Below are positions 26,275 through 34,064 of a stretch of DNA of 64,000 nucleotides, piece after piece. Position numbers and translations under genes: made by a program. The stretch's first letter is position 1. Every line of letters starts with the position of its first letter. The DNA comes from Mesorhizobium sp. (GTDB lineage: Bacteria > Pseudomonadota > Alphaproteobacteria > Rhizobiales > Rhizobiaceae), in contig NZ_JAFKID010000024.1 of NCBI RefSeq assembly GCF_017306545.1, forward strand, positions 49,180-113,179, in the 5' to 3' direction. The notes under the pieces are model-generated. The model did no database searches, was not told the origin of the DNA, and saw only the letters and a list, made by a program, of their open reading frames with translations.

Positions 26275-26781
26275 ATGGCAAAGATCTCGAAAGTTATGGT
26301 CGGCGAATCGCTGGTGGGGGACGGCAACGAGGTTGCGCACGTCGACCTGCTCATCGGCCCGCGGGGAAGCGCGGTCGAAGCGGCTTTCTGCAACGCTCTC
26401 ACCAACAACAAGGACGGCTTCACCTCCCTTCTGGCGGTCATCGCGCCGAACCTCGCCTGCAAGCCCAACACCGTGATGTTCAACAAGGTCACGATCAAGG
26501 GCGCCAAGCAGGCGGTGCAGATGTTCGGCCCGGCCCAGCACGCGGTCGCCAAGGCCGTGCAGGACAGCGTGGCGGACGGCACCATCCCCGCCAACGAAGC
26601 CGACGACGTGTTCATCTGCGTCGGCGTGTTCATCCACTGGGACGCGGCCGACGACGCCAAGATCCAGAAATACAACTACGAGGCGACCAAGGAAGCCATC
26701 GCGCGCGCCATCGCCGGCACGCCGACGGCGGCGGAAGCCACCGCGCAGCGCGACAAGGTCAAGCATCCGTTCGCGGCCTAG
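26275..26781 (+). CDS. fae: Formaldehyde-activating enzyme
   Basis: A 168-residue enzyme that speeds condensation of formaldehyde with H4MPT to methylene-H4MPT, the entry of the pathway. The N-terminal catalytic segment [20 protein letters not shown] holds the conserved His. Further segments: [43 protein letters not shown] cut by the usual pattern, and [20 protein letters not shown]. Length and composition match Fae of Methylorubrum, and Lys and Asn codons use the highly expressed C-ending set. GGAGGAAATT precedes the ATG; 169 bp of untranslated sequence lies before it, so it may also have its own promoter. Confidence 0.97.
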   Translation: MAKISKVMVGESLVGDGNEVAHVDLLIGPRGSAVEAAFCNALTNNKDGFTSLLAVIAPNLACKPNTVMFNKVTIKGAKQAVQMFGPAQHAVAKAVQDSVADGTIPANEADDVFICVGVFIHWDAADDAKIQKYNYEATKEAIARAIAGTPTAAEATAQRDKVKHPFAA

Positions 26782-26886
26782 GGCATGTCTCCCGAAAGTG
26801 GGACCCGCTTTCGGGACAAAGACATGCATAAAATCAAGACTCTAAAGCGTGTTGAGCGAATCTGGACGATCGCGGCACGCTTTAGA
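26782..26886 (+). repeat. Mosaic palindromic repeat after fae; remainder of gap is gene-free
   Basis: Nested inverted repeats starting at the fae stop. GCATGTCT/AGACATGC (26783-26790 with 26820-26827) encloses a perfect 8-bp stem CCCGAAAG/CTTTCGGG (26791-26798 with 26808-26815). A second arm CTAAAGCGTG/CACGCTTTAG spans 26842-26851 and 26876-26885. The first stem can end fae transcription. The form resembles dispersed rhizobial repeats. The rest of the gap to 27175 holds only GC-rich sequence with small inverted repeats (CCGGAGGGCGG/CCGCCCTTCGG near 26978-26999) and no gene I can support. Confidence 0.75.
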
Positions 26887-27175
26887 CAAGGGACAGCCCC
26901 GCACAGGCAAAACCCTCTGCCGAGCCGGATGGTCTGCTGCGCCGGCTGAAAAAGCTCCTGGGCTTTTGACCCGGCCTCCGGAGGGCGGACCGCCCTTCGG
27001 AGTTCGAGGGACTATTGCGCCGCCGGGCGGAACCGTTCGGCGGCGTCGCGGCGGAACCATCCGCTGGACCGCCGTCGTGCCGGCACGTGCCGGTAAGATG
27101 CCCCGTCGCATGGATGTGGCCAAAGGCAAAGGACCGGAGCGGCAGTCCGTCAATCGGAGTGCCGGCGTGGGCCGG

Positions 27176-27955
27176 TCAGGCGCCGAGCGACGCGAGTTGC
27201 GCCGGCGTCAGCGTGCCGTCGTGAAGCGAGGTGGCGACCAGCGCCGCCGTGACGCCGATGTCCGCCAGCGCGCGGAGATCGGCCTCGTTGCGCACCCCGC
27301 CGGCGGCGACGACCGAGCGGCGGCCTGCTTGGGCGCCGGCCTTGACACTCCCTGCTCCAGCGCCTCCCGCTCCGGCGCTGCCGGCCTTGGCGTTTCCGGC
27401 GCCTCCTGCCCTAGCGATCGTGTCGCGCAGCCGCGCGAAATCCGGGCCGGCGGCGGAGCCGACCTTGGCCAGCGTCATGACGATCACGCTGTCCGGCCAC
27501 AGATCCGGCTCGTCGAGGATGGAAGCGGGGCCGCGAAAACCGTCGGCGAAGAAGTCGAGCGACAGGATCAGCCGGGGATGGCCGCGAAAGCGGCGCAGCA
27601 GGTCGTCGTCCCGTTGCGACTCGCTGCCCAGGACCGGCCGCAGCATCGGGTCGGCCAGCGCGGCGGACAGTCTCGCGGCATCGGCGAAGCCGGCGTCCAG
27701 CCACAGGTCCGGCGCCGGCGTGAGATCCTTCAGCCGGTCGAGCGCCGCATGGTTGGGCGCGCCGCGCTCGATGGCGTCCAGGTCGGCGATATAGAAGGTC
27801 GGGAAAGGATAAAGTCCGCGCAGCCCGCCGGCGACGGCGACGATATCGGAACCGGCGCAGAGCGGCGTCGCGATCGGCCTGTAGCGGTCGCGACGGCCTT
27901 TCTCGGCCCGCACGACCTCGCCGTCTTTCAAGTCCAGAACCGGAATGATACGCAA
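27176..27955 (-). CDS. HisA/HisF-related TIM-barrel protein of the H4MPT cluster
   Basis: A 259-residue (beta/alpha)8 protein related to HisA. Seen: the start IIPVLDLKDGEVVRAEKGRR, a middle FYIADLDAIERG and the C-terminal phosphate-site VVAAGGVRNEADLRALADIG. Such HisA-like proteins are a recurring, uncharacterised member of bacterial H4MPT clusters and of archaea; the true histidine enzyme would lie in a his operon, absent here. Around residues 185-215 an Ala/Gly-rich insertion (AGGAGNAKAGSAGAGGAGAG and following) breaks the barrel's usual loop length. The gene is divergent from the MfnF-like gene, with 65 bp between starts. A role in a phosphoribosyl or isomerase step of cofactor synthesis is inference. 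Confidence 0.8.
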   Translation of the reverse strand: MRIIPVLDLKDGEVVRAEKGRRDRYRPIATPLCAGSDIVAVAGGLRGLYPFPTFYIADLDAIERGAPNHAALDRLKDLTPAPDLWLDAGFADAARLSAALADPMLRPVLGSESQRDDDLLRRFRGHPRLILSLDFFADGFRGPASILDEPDLWPDSVIVMTLAKVGSAAGPDFARLRDTIARAGGAGNAKAGSAGAGGAGAGSVKAGAQAGRRSVVAAGGVRNEADLRALADIGVTAALVATSLHDGTLTPAQLASLGA

Positions 27956-28020
27956 GACCGTCTCCTTCCGGCCATTTCCTTCGGCCCTCGGGCCGGTCCG
28001 TTTTCATGAAAGCGTGAAGC

Positions 28021-29085
28021 GTGGAAAAAGAAAAGACCATCGTCGTCGGCTTCGATGTCGGGGGCGCGCACCTGAAAGTGGCGCGGGCCGAGGCGGGCCG
28101 CATCGTCGCCGCGCAGACCTTCGCGACGCCGCTATGGCAAGGCCTCGGCTCGCTGGTTGCCGCGCTCGATACCGCGGCGGCGCTCCATGCCGACGCCGGT
28201 GGCCACGCCTTCACCATGACCGGCGAACTTTCCGACGTTTTCGCCTCGCGCGAGGAGGGCGTGGCCGGCCTGCTTTCGGTCATCGCCAGGCATTTTCCGG
28301 AGAACGGCACGCGCATCTATGCCGGGCGCTCCGGCTTCGTCGGGTTTGCACAAGCGGGCAGGCTCGCTGCCGATATCGCCTCGGCCAACTGGCACGCCAC
28401 CGCCTCGCTGGTGGCGCGGCGGGCCGGCGACGCGCTGTTCGTCGACATGGGCTCGACCACCACGGACATACTGGCGGCGAAGGCCGGCGCGCTCGCCAAT
28501 GACGGCTATACCGACGCCGAGCGGCTGTTGAGCGGCGAACTGGTCTACACCGGCTTCACCCGTACCTTCCTGTTCGGCGTCGCCTCGTCGGCGCCGGTTC
28601 GCGGCCGGATGACGCCGCTGATGAACGAATATTTCGCCTCCATGGCCGACGCCCATCGCATCCTCGGCCTGCTCGACGAAAAGGACGACAAGCACGCGAC
28701 CGCCGACGGCAAGGAGAAGACCGTCGCCGGGTCCATCGCTCGGCTGGCGCGCATGGTCGGCCGCGACGGCGCCGAGCTGACGCCGGAGGAATGGCGCGGC
28801 GTCGCCGGCTGGTTCAGCGAACGCCAGTTGCGCACCGTCCACGATGCGGCGGTTCTGGTCGCCGCGAAGCTGCCGGCCGATGCGCCGGTCGTCGGCGCCG
28901 GCACCGGCCGCCGCCAGATCGTCCGGCTGGCCGAGCGCATGCGGCGCCGCTTCATCGACTTCGCCGATCTCATCCCGGCCGACGATGCCGTTCGCGAGGA
29001 GGCCAGCAGCGCAGCCCCCGCCTGCGCCGTGGCGCTGCTGGCGGGGGTACAGTCGGAATCCGCCGCCGGCAGCCTCAAGGCCTGA
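28021..29085 (+). CDS. Hydantoinase/oxoprolinase-fold ATPase of the H4MPT/methylofuran pathway (MfnF-like)
   Basis: A 354-residue protein of the family annotated as H4MPT-linked C1 transfer pathway protein, homologous to archaeal MfnF, which couples the aminomethylfuran diphosphate to the tyramine-glutamate moiety. Seen: two phosphate-binding motifs of the actin/hydantoinase fold (VGFDVGGAHLKVARAEAG and LFVDMGSTTTDILAAKAG), then ELVYTGFTRTFLFGVASSAP and a C-terminal APVVGAGTGRRQIVRLAERM. The start is GTG at 28021. In this organism it should make the ether bond between the furan and tyrosine of methylofuran (inference from archaeal chemistry). Confidence 0.83.
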   Translation: MEKEKTIVVGFDVGGAHLKVARAEAGRIVAAQTFATPLWQGLGSLVAALDTAAALHADAGGHAFTMTGELSDVFASREEGVAGLLSVIARHFPENGTRIYAGRSGFVGFAQAGRLAADIASANWHATASLVARRAGDALFVDMGSTTTDILAAKAGALANDGYTDAERLLSGELVYTGFTRTFLFGVASSAPVRGRMTPLMNEYFASMADAHRILGLLDEKDDKHATADGKEKTVAGSIARLARMVGRDGAELTPEEWRGVAGWFSERQLRTVHDAAVLVAAKLPADAPVVGAGTGRRQIVRLAERMRRRFIDFADLIPADDAVREEASSAAPACAVALLAGVQSESAAGSLKA

Positions 29086-29139
29086 CCGCAGGCGCAGCCG
29101 CCTCACCCGGCCGCCGCCCCGTTCCGCCCGTAGACGGCG

Positions 29140-29412
29140 GGACGATCGCATAGGGCGCAGACCCCCACCCCTACCCCCTCCCTGTTAACGGTAGGGCTAT
29201 CGCATATGGCGCAGTACCCCCACCCTTGTTCCCTCTCCTCAAGGGGGAGGGAGACGCCGACGCCGCCTTTTCGTTCAAAATCGTCTGCGTTGGCGTGTCG
29301 TGGCAATGCCCTGAAGTCCCCCTCCCCCTTGAGGGGAGGGGTTAGGGGTGGGGGTGCTGCGCCATATGCGATTTTCTTCCCCGCAAGGGGGAGGAAAACG
29401 CCGAAGCCGCCT
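29140..29412. repeat. Intergenic mosaic repeat cluster in the 29086-29574 gene-free gap
   Basis: The 489-bp gap between convergent genes has no credible gene. It carries three copies of a roughly 27-bp unit: ATCGCATAGGGCGCAG then ACCCCCACCC (29145-29170), the same with ATCGCATATGGCGCAG (29199-29225), and an inverted copy (29347-29372). They alternate with CCCTC/AAGGGGGAGG modules near 29231-29255, 29318-29340 and 29380-29393, which form further inverted pairs. This is a dispersed, non-coding element cluster with unequal spacers, not a CRISPR. Confidence 0.7.
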
Positions 29413-29574
29413 TCTGCACAGGAATCGCCGAGGTCGGCGCACCATGGCGCCGCCGGCAGAGGTGCAGTGATGCCGCGCCGGTGCGTCTATATTGGAAGGC
29501 GCATTATCGGGCCTCGAACTCGCAGCCACAAAACCTTCAGTCAGCTGCGACAATAAAAACGCCGGCAGCGGAAT

Positions 29575-30135
29575 TCAGCGGTCGAAATACGCCGCGACCT
29601 TCTCCATCAGCCATCCCCACGCTTGCCGCTCGTCAGGGCCGGCGGTCTTTTCCAGCACGATCGAGAGATAGGCGATTTCGGCCTCGATCTTTTCGCGCGG
29701 CAGCATGGAGAGCCGGCTGACCAGGATGGCGAGTTCCAGCACGGCCGCTTTGGCCCGGTTCATGCCGGTGAAGGGCGCGTGCGCCTGCTGCCCCGCCACG
29801 CGGCAGAAGTGGCGCGGGCGCACGCCGTCGTCCGCCACTTCGACCACCTCCAGGACCGAGTGGGCGAGCGCGGCGGCCAGCCTCGGCACCGGACATCCCC
29901 CGACGGCGACGGTCGGCCAGTCCTTCCGGCCGGTGAGGCAGCCGGCGAAGACGCGCACGTCGTCGGTGTGGTTGGCGACCGCGAACGGCACCTCGGCCAG
30001 ATTGTCGAGCGTCGTCGAGGGGCGGAACGGCGCGATCACCCAGCCGTCCCTCTCGGCGATGATGCCGAGCGGCGCGATGTGCACCTTGCCCTGCCGGTCG
30101 ACGGTGGTGACGATCGTCTCGCTGATATAGGGCAA
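29575..30135 (-). CDS. DUF447 family protein of the H4MPT cluster
   Basis: A 186-residue protein with the DUF447 pattern: YISETIVTTVDRQGKVHIAPLG at the N-terminus, a flavin-reductase-like barrel (LAEVPFAVANHTDDVRVFAG), the middle HFCRVAGQQAHAPFTGMNRA and a helical C-terminus. The start is read as TTG at 30135: it follows AAGGAG with 8-bp spacing right after the stop of the preceding gene, and no ATG or GTG fits. It is the last gene of the leftward cofactor operon. Homologues accompany the dihydropteroate-synthase-like gene in archaea and methylotrophs; biochemical function is unknown, perhaps a flavin-linked reduction. Confidence 0.82.
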   Translation of the reverse strand: MPYISETIVTTVDRQGKVHIAPLGIIAERDGWVIAPFRPSTTLDNLAEVPFAVANHTDDVRVFAGCLTGRKDWPTVAVGGCPVPRLAAALAHSVLEVVEVADDGVRPRHFCRVAGQQAHAPFTGMNRAKAAVLELAILVSRLSMLPREKIEAEIAYLSIVLEKTAGPDERQAWGWLMEKVAAYFDR

Positions 30136-30137
30136 GG

Positions 30138-31532
30138 CTACCGCTCCTTCGCGGCGCGCAGCGTGTGGCCGGCTTCGGCCAGGCGGGTGCGGTCGGCCTC
30201 CGGCGCCGGCGCGGCGACGCCCCAGGCGAGCGGTTCGTCCTGCGTGTAGCGCTTGCCCAGCCGCCAGGCGATCTCGGCCTTCGCCAGCTCGGCGCCGAGA
30301 TAGAAGGCGTGGGCGCCGTCCGCCTCGACGCCCAGCCCGGCAAAGAGTTCGAAGGCGTCGGTCGCCACCGCATGCCCCTTGCCGTTGAAGACGTGGATTC
30401 CGTCGGCCGCCGTCATGATACGGAAATTGGCGTCGCGCACCTCGCCCGCCAGCGCGTCGATGTCGTCGCTGGAGGCGGGAAACGGCTTGCGGTCGTGCGC
30501 TTGCAGGAGGCCGGCGTGATAGCCGCGCGGCAGGGCGGCGTCGGCTTTCGCGGCGAACATCACGCGGCGGGCGAGGTCGTGCTCCTCGATCGTGCGCACC
30601 GTATGCGGGCTGACATGGACGGCCAGCACGTTGCGGATATCCAGCTCCGAGCAAAGGCCGGCGAGAACGGCGGTGACGCCGGAACTGACGGCGTCTGTCA
30701 GTTCGGTGAGGTTGCCGGTGCCCATCAGCAATTCGACCTCCGGCCAGCGGCGGCGCGCCTCGATGAAGCGCCCGAGCGAAGCGGCGAAGCCGAAATGGAT
30801 CGGGTCGAGAACCGGGTCGGCTATGAAAGGAATGCCGGCTTTCAGCGCCGCCTCGATGGCGCGGCCGAGCGAATCCAGGTCGCCGGGTACGGAAGGGATC
30901 AGCACCGGCGTCACCGCGTGCTCGAAGGCCAGCGGCAGCGTGTTTTCGTTGAGGCTCAGCACATAGTCCGCCCCGGCGCGCGCGCCGGCCGCCAGTTCCT
31001 CGACGCTGGCGGAATCCACGCTGACGGAAAACCCCTGGCGTTTCAGTTCGCGCACCGCCTCGGCCAGCAGCGGGAACGGCGTTTCCGGCAGGCAGCCGAG
31101 GTCGATGACGTCGGCGCCGGCGGCACGAAGCGTGTGCGCGCGCGCCGCCAGCGCCTCGACGGAGAGCATGGGCGCATCGACGATTTCGGCGAAGATGCGC
31201 ATGGCGTGGCGCGAAAGGTCGGGCGGTTCGCCGTCCCGGCCGAGAAAGGCCGGCAGGTCGGCGATCTCGTCGGGACCGCGAACGAAGGGAACGCCGAAGT
31301 GCGCCGACAGGTGCCCGAGGTCGCCGCGATAGCGGCCGGGCAGGATGACGCGGTCGGTGCCGCCGGGAAGGGCCAGGCGCCGCTTGACGATCTCCTCGCT
31401 CATCAGCGCCGCGACCTTGACGCCGATGTCGACGATGTCCCAGGCAAAGCCGGTTTCGCCGAGGCCGGCCAGCAGCCGTTCCAGCCGCGCTTTGGCCAGA
31501 TGGCCGGTGAGGAAGACCAGCCGCTCAGCCAT
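30138..31532 (-). CDS. Dihydropteroate synthase-like protein of methanopterin synthesis
   Basis: A 464-residue protein whose C-terminal two thirds form a DHPS-like TIM barrel (AAGADVIDLGCLPETPFPLL, GFSVSVDSASVEELAAGARA, DPVLDPIHFGFAASLGRF, ELLMGTGNLTELTDAVSSGV). The N-terminal 100 residues (LVFLTGHLAKARLERLLAGL) are absent from FolP. Archaeal homologues are the proposed enzyme joining the pterin diphosphate to ribofuranosylaminobenzene phosphate. The organism has an ordinary folP at 53640-54491, so this copy is free for H4MPT. ATG 31532 is chosen over one 18 bp upstream because it shortens the overlap with the flavoprotein gene to 8 bp. Confidence 0.85.
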   Translation of the reverse strand: MAERLVFLTGHLAKARLERLLAGLGETGFAWDIVDIGVKVAALMSEEIVKRRLALPGGTDRVILPGRYRGDLGHLSAHFGVPFVRGPDEIADLPAFLGRDGEPPDLSRHAMRIFAEIVDAPMLSVEALAARAHTLRAAGADVIDLGCLPETPFPLLAEAVRELKRQGFSVSVDSASVEELAAGARAGADYVLSLNENTLPLAFEHAVTPVLIPSVPGDLDSLGRAIEAALKAGIPFIADPVLDPIHFGFAASLGRFIEARRRWPEVELLMGTGNLTELTDAVSSGVTAVLAGLCSELDIRNVLAVHVSPHTVRTIEEHDLARRVMFAAKADAALPRGYHAGLLQAHDRKPFPASSDDIDALAGEVRDANFRIMTAADGIHVFNGKGHAVATDAFELFAGLGVEADGAHAFYLGAELAKAEIAWRLGKRYTQDEPLAWGVAAPAPEADRTRLAEAGHTLRAAKER

Positions 31533-32076
31533 GGCCCGCCAGTTCGTCATGGCGCCCGCGCACCGCCGCTTCCAGCGCAGCGAGCGACTCGACCACCTCC
31601 GTCCGCTCGAAGCTCTTCAGCCGCTCGGTGTTTTCGAGGTCGATCCGGCGCGGATAGACCTTGACCAGCCCGTGCGGCGCCATGGTTTCGAGTTCCGGCG
31701 CCGTATCGCAGGCAAAGACGATCGCCGGAATGCGGCACTTGCCGGCCTGGGCGAAGACGTTGGTGGCGAGCGTATCGGAAATGCCGAGCACGCATTTCGC
31801 CACCGTGTTCGAGCTTGCCGGCGCGATCACGACGGTATGGTAGACGCCGTGGTAGAATTCGCCGACCGGAATGGCACTCGCCGTCTTGTCGTGCAGAACG
31901 CGGCTCGTCTCGGGAAAATCGAGCTTCAGCCCGTACATGCGCAGCACCTCGTTGGCCGCCTTCGAAACGAAGACGTCGCAATGCTCGATCCGGTGGATGA
32001 GCGCGAAGCTCTCGGTGAAGAAATGGCCGGAGCCGGTCAGCACCCATGCCCAGCGCGGCGTGTGCAGCTTCGCCAT
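31525..32076 (-). CDS. Archaeal-type flavoprotein, DmrB-like (dihydromethanopterin reductase candidate)
   Basis: A 183-residue HFCD/flavoprotein-family member: WAWVLTGSGHFFTESFALI for FMN phosphate binding, then VVIAPASSNTVAKCVLGISD and LATNVFAQAGKCRIPAIVFA. It lacks the ferredoxin domain of the larger archaeal DmrB. Dihydromethanopterin must be reduced to H4MPT before use; in Methylorubrum this is credited to the DHFR-like DmrA, which is not in this window. A DmrB-type role is therefore likely here. It is 3 bp downstream of the kinase gene in the same operon. Confidence 0.8.
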   Translation of the reverse strand: MAKLHTPRWAWVLTGSGHFFTESFALIHRIEHCDVFVSKAANEVLRMYGLKLDFPETSRVLHDKTASAIPVGEFYHGVYHTVVIAPASSNTVAKCVLGISDTLATNVFAQAGKCRIPAIVFACDTAPELETMAPHGLVKVYPRRIDLENTERLKSFERTEVVESLAALEAAVRGRHDELAGHG

Positions 32077-32079
32077 CGT

Positions 32080-32718
32080 CTATCCCGCTTTCCTGGCCGG
32101 GCGGATCGGTGTGGCGATCCTGATGCCGGGCAGCGTTCCCGCCGCAAGGCATGCGGCGGCTCCCGGCGCATCCTGCGGGCCGGCGAGGCAAAGGGCAACG
32201 GCCTCGGGCAGCATGGCGGCGAAGCCGGCATCGACGACATCGGCGGCGGCAAGGCTTTCCAGCGTGTCGGCGGCGGAAAAGGCGGAGGTCTGCTTGATCA
32301 GCAGCAGCGCCTCGGCGCCGAGCTTGCCGGCGAGCCAGGCAGCGAGGGAATCGGAGGTGATGTCCCAGGAAGCCCGTATGTCGGGCGCGGCCAAGCTCAG
32401 CCGGTACGGCATCCAGACCGGAATCTTTTTCGCGGCCAGCGCCCGCTCCATGTCCTGCACCGAATGGGCCGGCACCAGCCTTTCATGGCGATCGAGGATG
32501 ACGTGACCGAACTGGTCCATGGCAAGGATCGCCATGGCGTGCGCGGCGGCGTCGGAAAAACCCATGCGCGCCTGCGCGTCACGCACCTGGTTGGCGAACG
32601 GGCCGCCGCCGGGCACGACGACCAGCGGCAGGCCGGAGCCGGCCAGCGCCGCGATCCACAAGCCCAATTCCGCCGCATGGGCGGTGCTGCCGCCGAGCTT
32701 GACGACGGCGAGCCTCAC
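32080..32718 (-). CDS. Amino acid kinase-fold protein, MfnE-like furan phosphate kinase
   Basis: A 212-residue amino-acid-kinase-family protein: LAVVKLGGSTAHAAELGLWI, the glycine loop LPLVVVPGGGPFANQVRDAQ, and SWDITSDSLAAWLAGKLGAE before LLLIKQTSAF. Archaeal MfnE phosphorylates aminomethylfuran phosphate to the diphosphate used by MfnF, and both partners (MfnB- and MfnF-like) lie in this cluster. The ATG overlaps the stop of the MfnB-FolB gene by 4 bp, so the two steps are translationally coupled. Confidence 0.83.
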   Translation of the reverse strand: MRLAVVKLGGSTAHAAELGLWIAALAGSGLPLVVVPGGGPFANQVRDAQARMGFSDAAAHAMAILAMDQFGHVILDRHERLVPAHSVQDMERALAAKKIPVWMPYRLSLAAPDIRASWDITSDSLAAWLAGKLGAEALLLIKQTSAFSAADTLESLAAADVVDAGFAAMLPEAVALCLAGPQDAPGAAACLAAGTLPGIRIATPIRPARKAG

Positions 32719-33908
32719 GAGGCCGCGCCCTTCTTGTCGGGACCGGCCGTCGCCGCGACATTCACCTCGTCCGGGCTGGCGCGCCGGCGAGCCGCGGCCG
32801 CCTGCGCGGCCCGGTTGCGCTCGATTTCGACGCCGACCCCGCCGGGGCCGAGTTCCAGTTTCTCGACCCTCACTATCACGCGCATGACGCGCGGGTTTTC
32901 CAGAACGTGCGCCGCCACCTGCTCGGCCAACGTTTCGCTGAGCTGGACATGGCCGCGCGCGACGATGGTGCGGATGCCGTCCATGATGATGTCGTAGGAA
33001 AAGACGTGGCGCATGTCTTCGGGACGGTCGGTGACGCGCAGCACGTCGGCGGTCACGTCGAAGCGCACCTTCTGGCTGTGGCCGTGCTCGAAACTGTAGG
33101 CACCGATCTCCACCGGCAGCACGAAATCGCGCACGAAGATCCGGTCCGTCCCGAGCGTCGGGTCGGCGCCGGGCGAATAGCCGCGCGCCGCCAGCAGGCG
33201 GTAATCGACGCTCGAGGCGGCACCCGGCCTGGGCTCCTCAGGGATCAGCGCGCGGATCTGCGCGACCGCGCCGGCGCTGATCAACCCGGTGCGGTCGGAG
33301 GCATCGCACAGCGCGCCGCGAAAGCCGAGGAAATCGGGAGAGAACGGCAGCAGGCGCGGAATGTCGGGCGCTTCGAGCGATCCGCTCAAGCCGACCATCA
33401 GGCCGAGCGACCGGGCCCGCTCGACGAACGGCGGGATGCGCTGCGGCGGCAGAAAGTCGAGCAGCCGCCCCTTGCCTTTCATCGCCGTATCGACCATGGC
33501 GCCGTGGAAGCCGTGCCGGGCGAAGGCCGGCAGGAACTCGAAGTCCGGCGCAAGGTCGGCGAACAGCACGGCGATCAGCTTCGTGCGCCCGGCCAGCGGC
33601 GCCAGCGCCTCGGCGCAGACGGCGGTATCGGCCGAAGGGAAGAAGCCGACCTTGACGTAATCGACGCCGGTGGCCGCCACCTCCTCGGCCTTGGCGCGGA
33701 TGACCGCCGGTTGCATCGGCAGGTCGCCGCAGACGGCGCTGACCGGCGCACGCCCGGCGATGAAGGACACGGTGCGGCGCATGACCTCGGGCGCCACGGC
33801 GCCGAGCGCGCCGGCTTTCGGGTCCTTGAGGTCGATGATATCGACGCCCGCTTCAAGCGCGACCCGCGCCTCGTCCACTCCGGTTACGCTGGCCAGCATC
33901 CTGGTCAT
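32715..33908 (-). CDS. MfnB-like (5-formylfuran-3-yl)methyl phosphate synthase fused to dihydroneopterin aldolase (FolB) domain
   Basis: A 397-residue two-domain protein. Residues about 1-240 are MfnB: MLASVTGVDEARVALEAGVD, DIIDLKDPKAGALGAVAPEV with the catalytic Lys, TGVDYVKVGFFPSADT, and GLSGSLEAPDIPRLLPFSPD. MfnB makes the furan ring from two glyceraldehyde-3-phosphates. Residues about 268-365 are FolB-like: RIFVRDFVLPVEIGAYSFEH, LSETLAEQVAAHVLENPRVM and VEKLELGPGGVGVEIERN. The Glu and Lys expected at the FolB pterin site appear kept. One polypeptide thus serves the furan and the pterin branch. The C-terminal 35 residues are Ala/Arg-rich and probably disordered. It is the first gene of the leftward operon; AAGGG precedes the ATG at 33908. 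Confidence 0.85.
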   Translation of the reverse strand: MTRMLASVTGVDEARVALEAGVDIIDLKDPKAGALGAVAPEVMRRTVSFIAGRAPVSAVCGDLPMQPAVIRAKAEEVAATGVDYVKVGFFPSADTAVCAEALAPLAGRTKLIAVLFADLAPDFEFLPAFARHGFHGAMVDTAMKGKGRLLDFLPPQRIPPFVERARSLGLMVGLSGSLEAPDIPRLLPFSPDFLGFRGALCDASDRTGLISAGAVAQIRALIPEEPRPGAASSVDYRLLAARGYSPGADPTLGTDRIFVRDFVLPVEIGAYSFEHGHSQKVRFDVTADVLRVTDRPEDMRHVFSYDIIMDGIRTIVARGHVQLSETLAEQVAAHVLENPRVMRVIVRVEKLELGPGGVGVEIERNRAAQAAAARRRASPDEVNVAATAGPDKKGAAS

Positions 33909-34064
33909 TGCAAGGCCCTTTCCCGCCCGGCGTCCGCGCGGGGCGACCGAACCGGCGCGGACCGTGAAAGTCCGTTCGCAGGGTTTGCTATATTTTTCCG
34001 CTCGGCTAAACTCATGACGGGCACCTTGACTTCGCGACGGTCCGACAGCGGACTTTAGCGCAGA

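Noticed and set aside
26887-27175. Coding potential between the fae repeat and the HisA-like gene
   Set aside because: Frames cross the region but the translated sequence is low-complexity Pro/Arg/Gly, and no start with a ribosome site is present.
29140-29412. Possible CRISPR array
   Set aside because: Repeat units are of unequal length and orientation, spacers are not of constant size, and no cas gene is present.
30138-31532. Second folP (sulfonamide-resistance type) in the H4MPT cluster
   Set aside because: The protein has an extra N-terminal domain and lacks the FolP start motif and the SRK-type pterin motif; it is the DHPS-like protein of methanopterin clusters.
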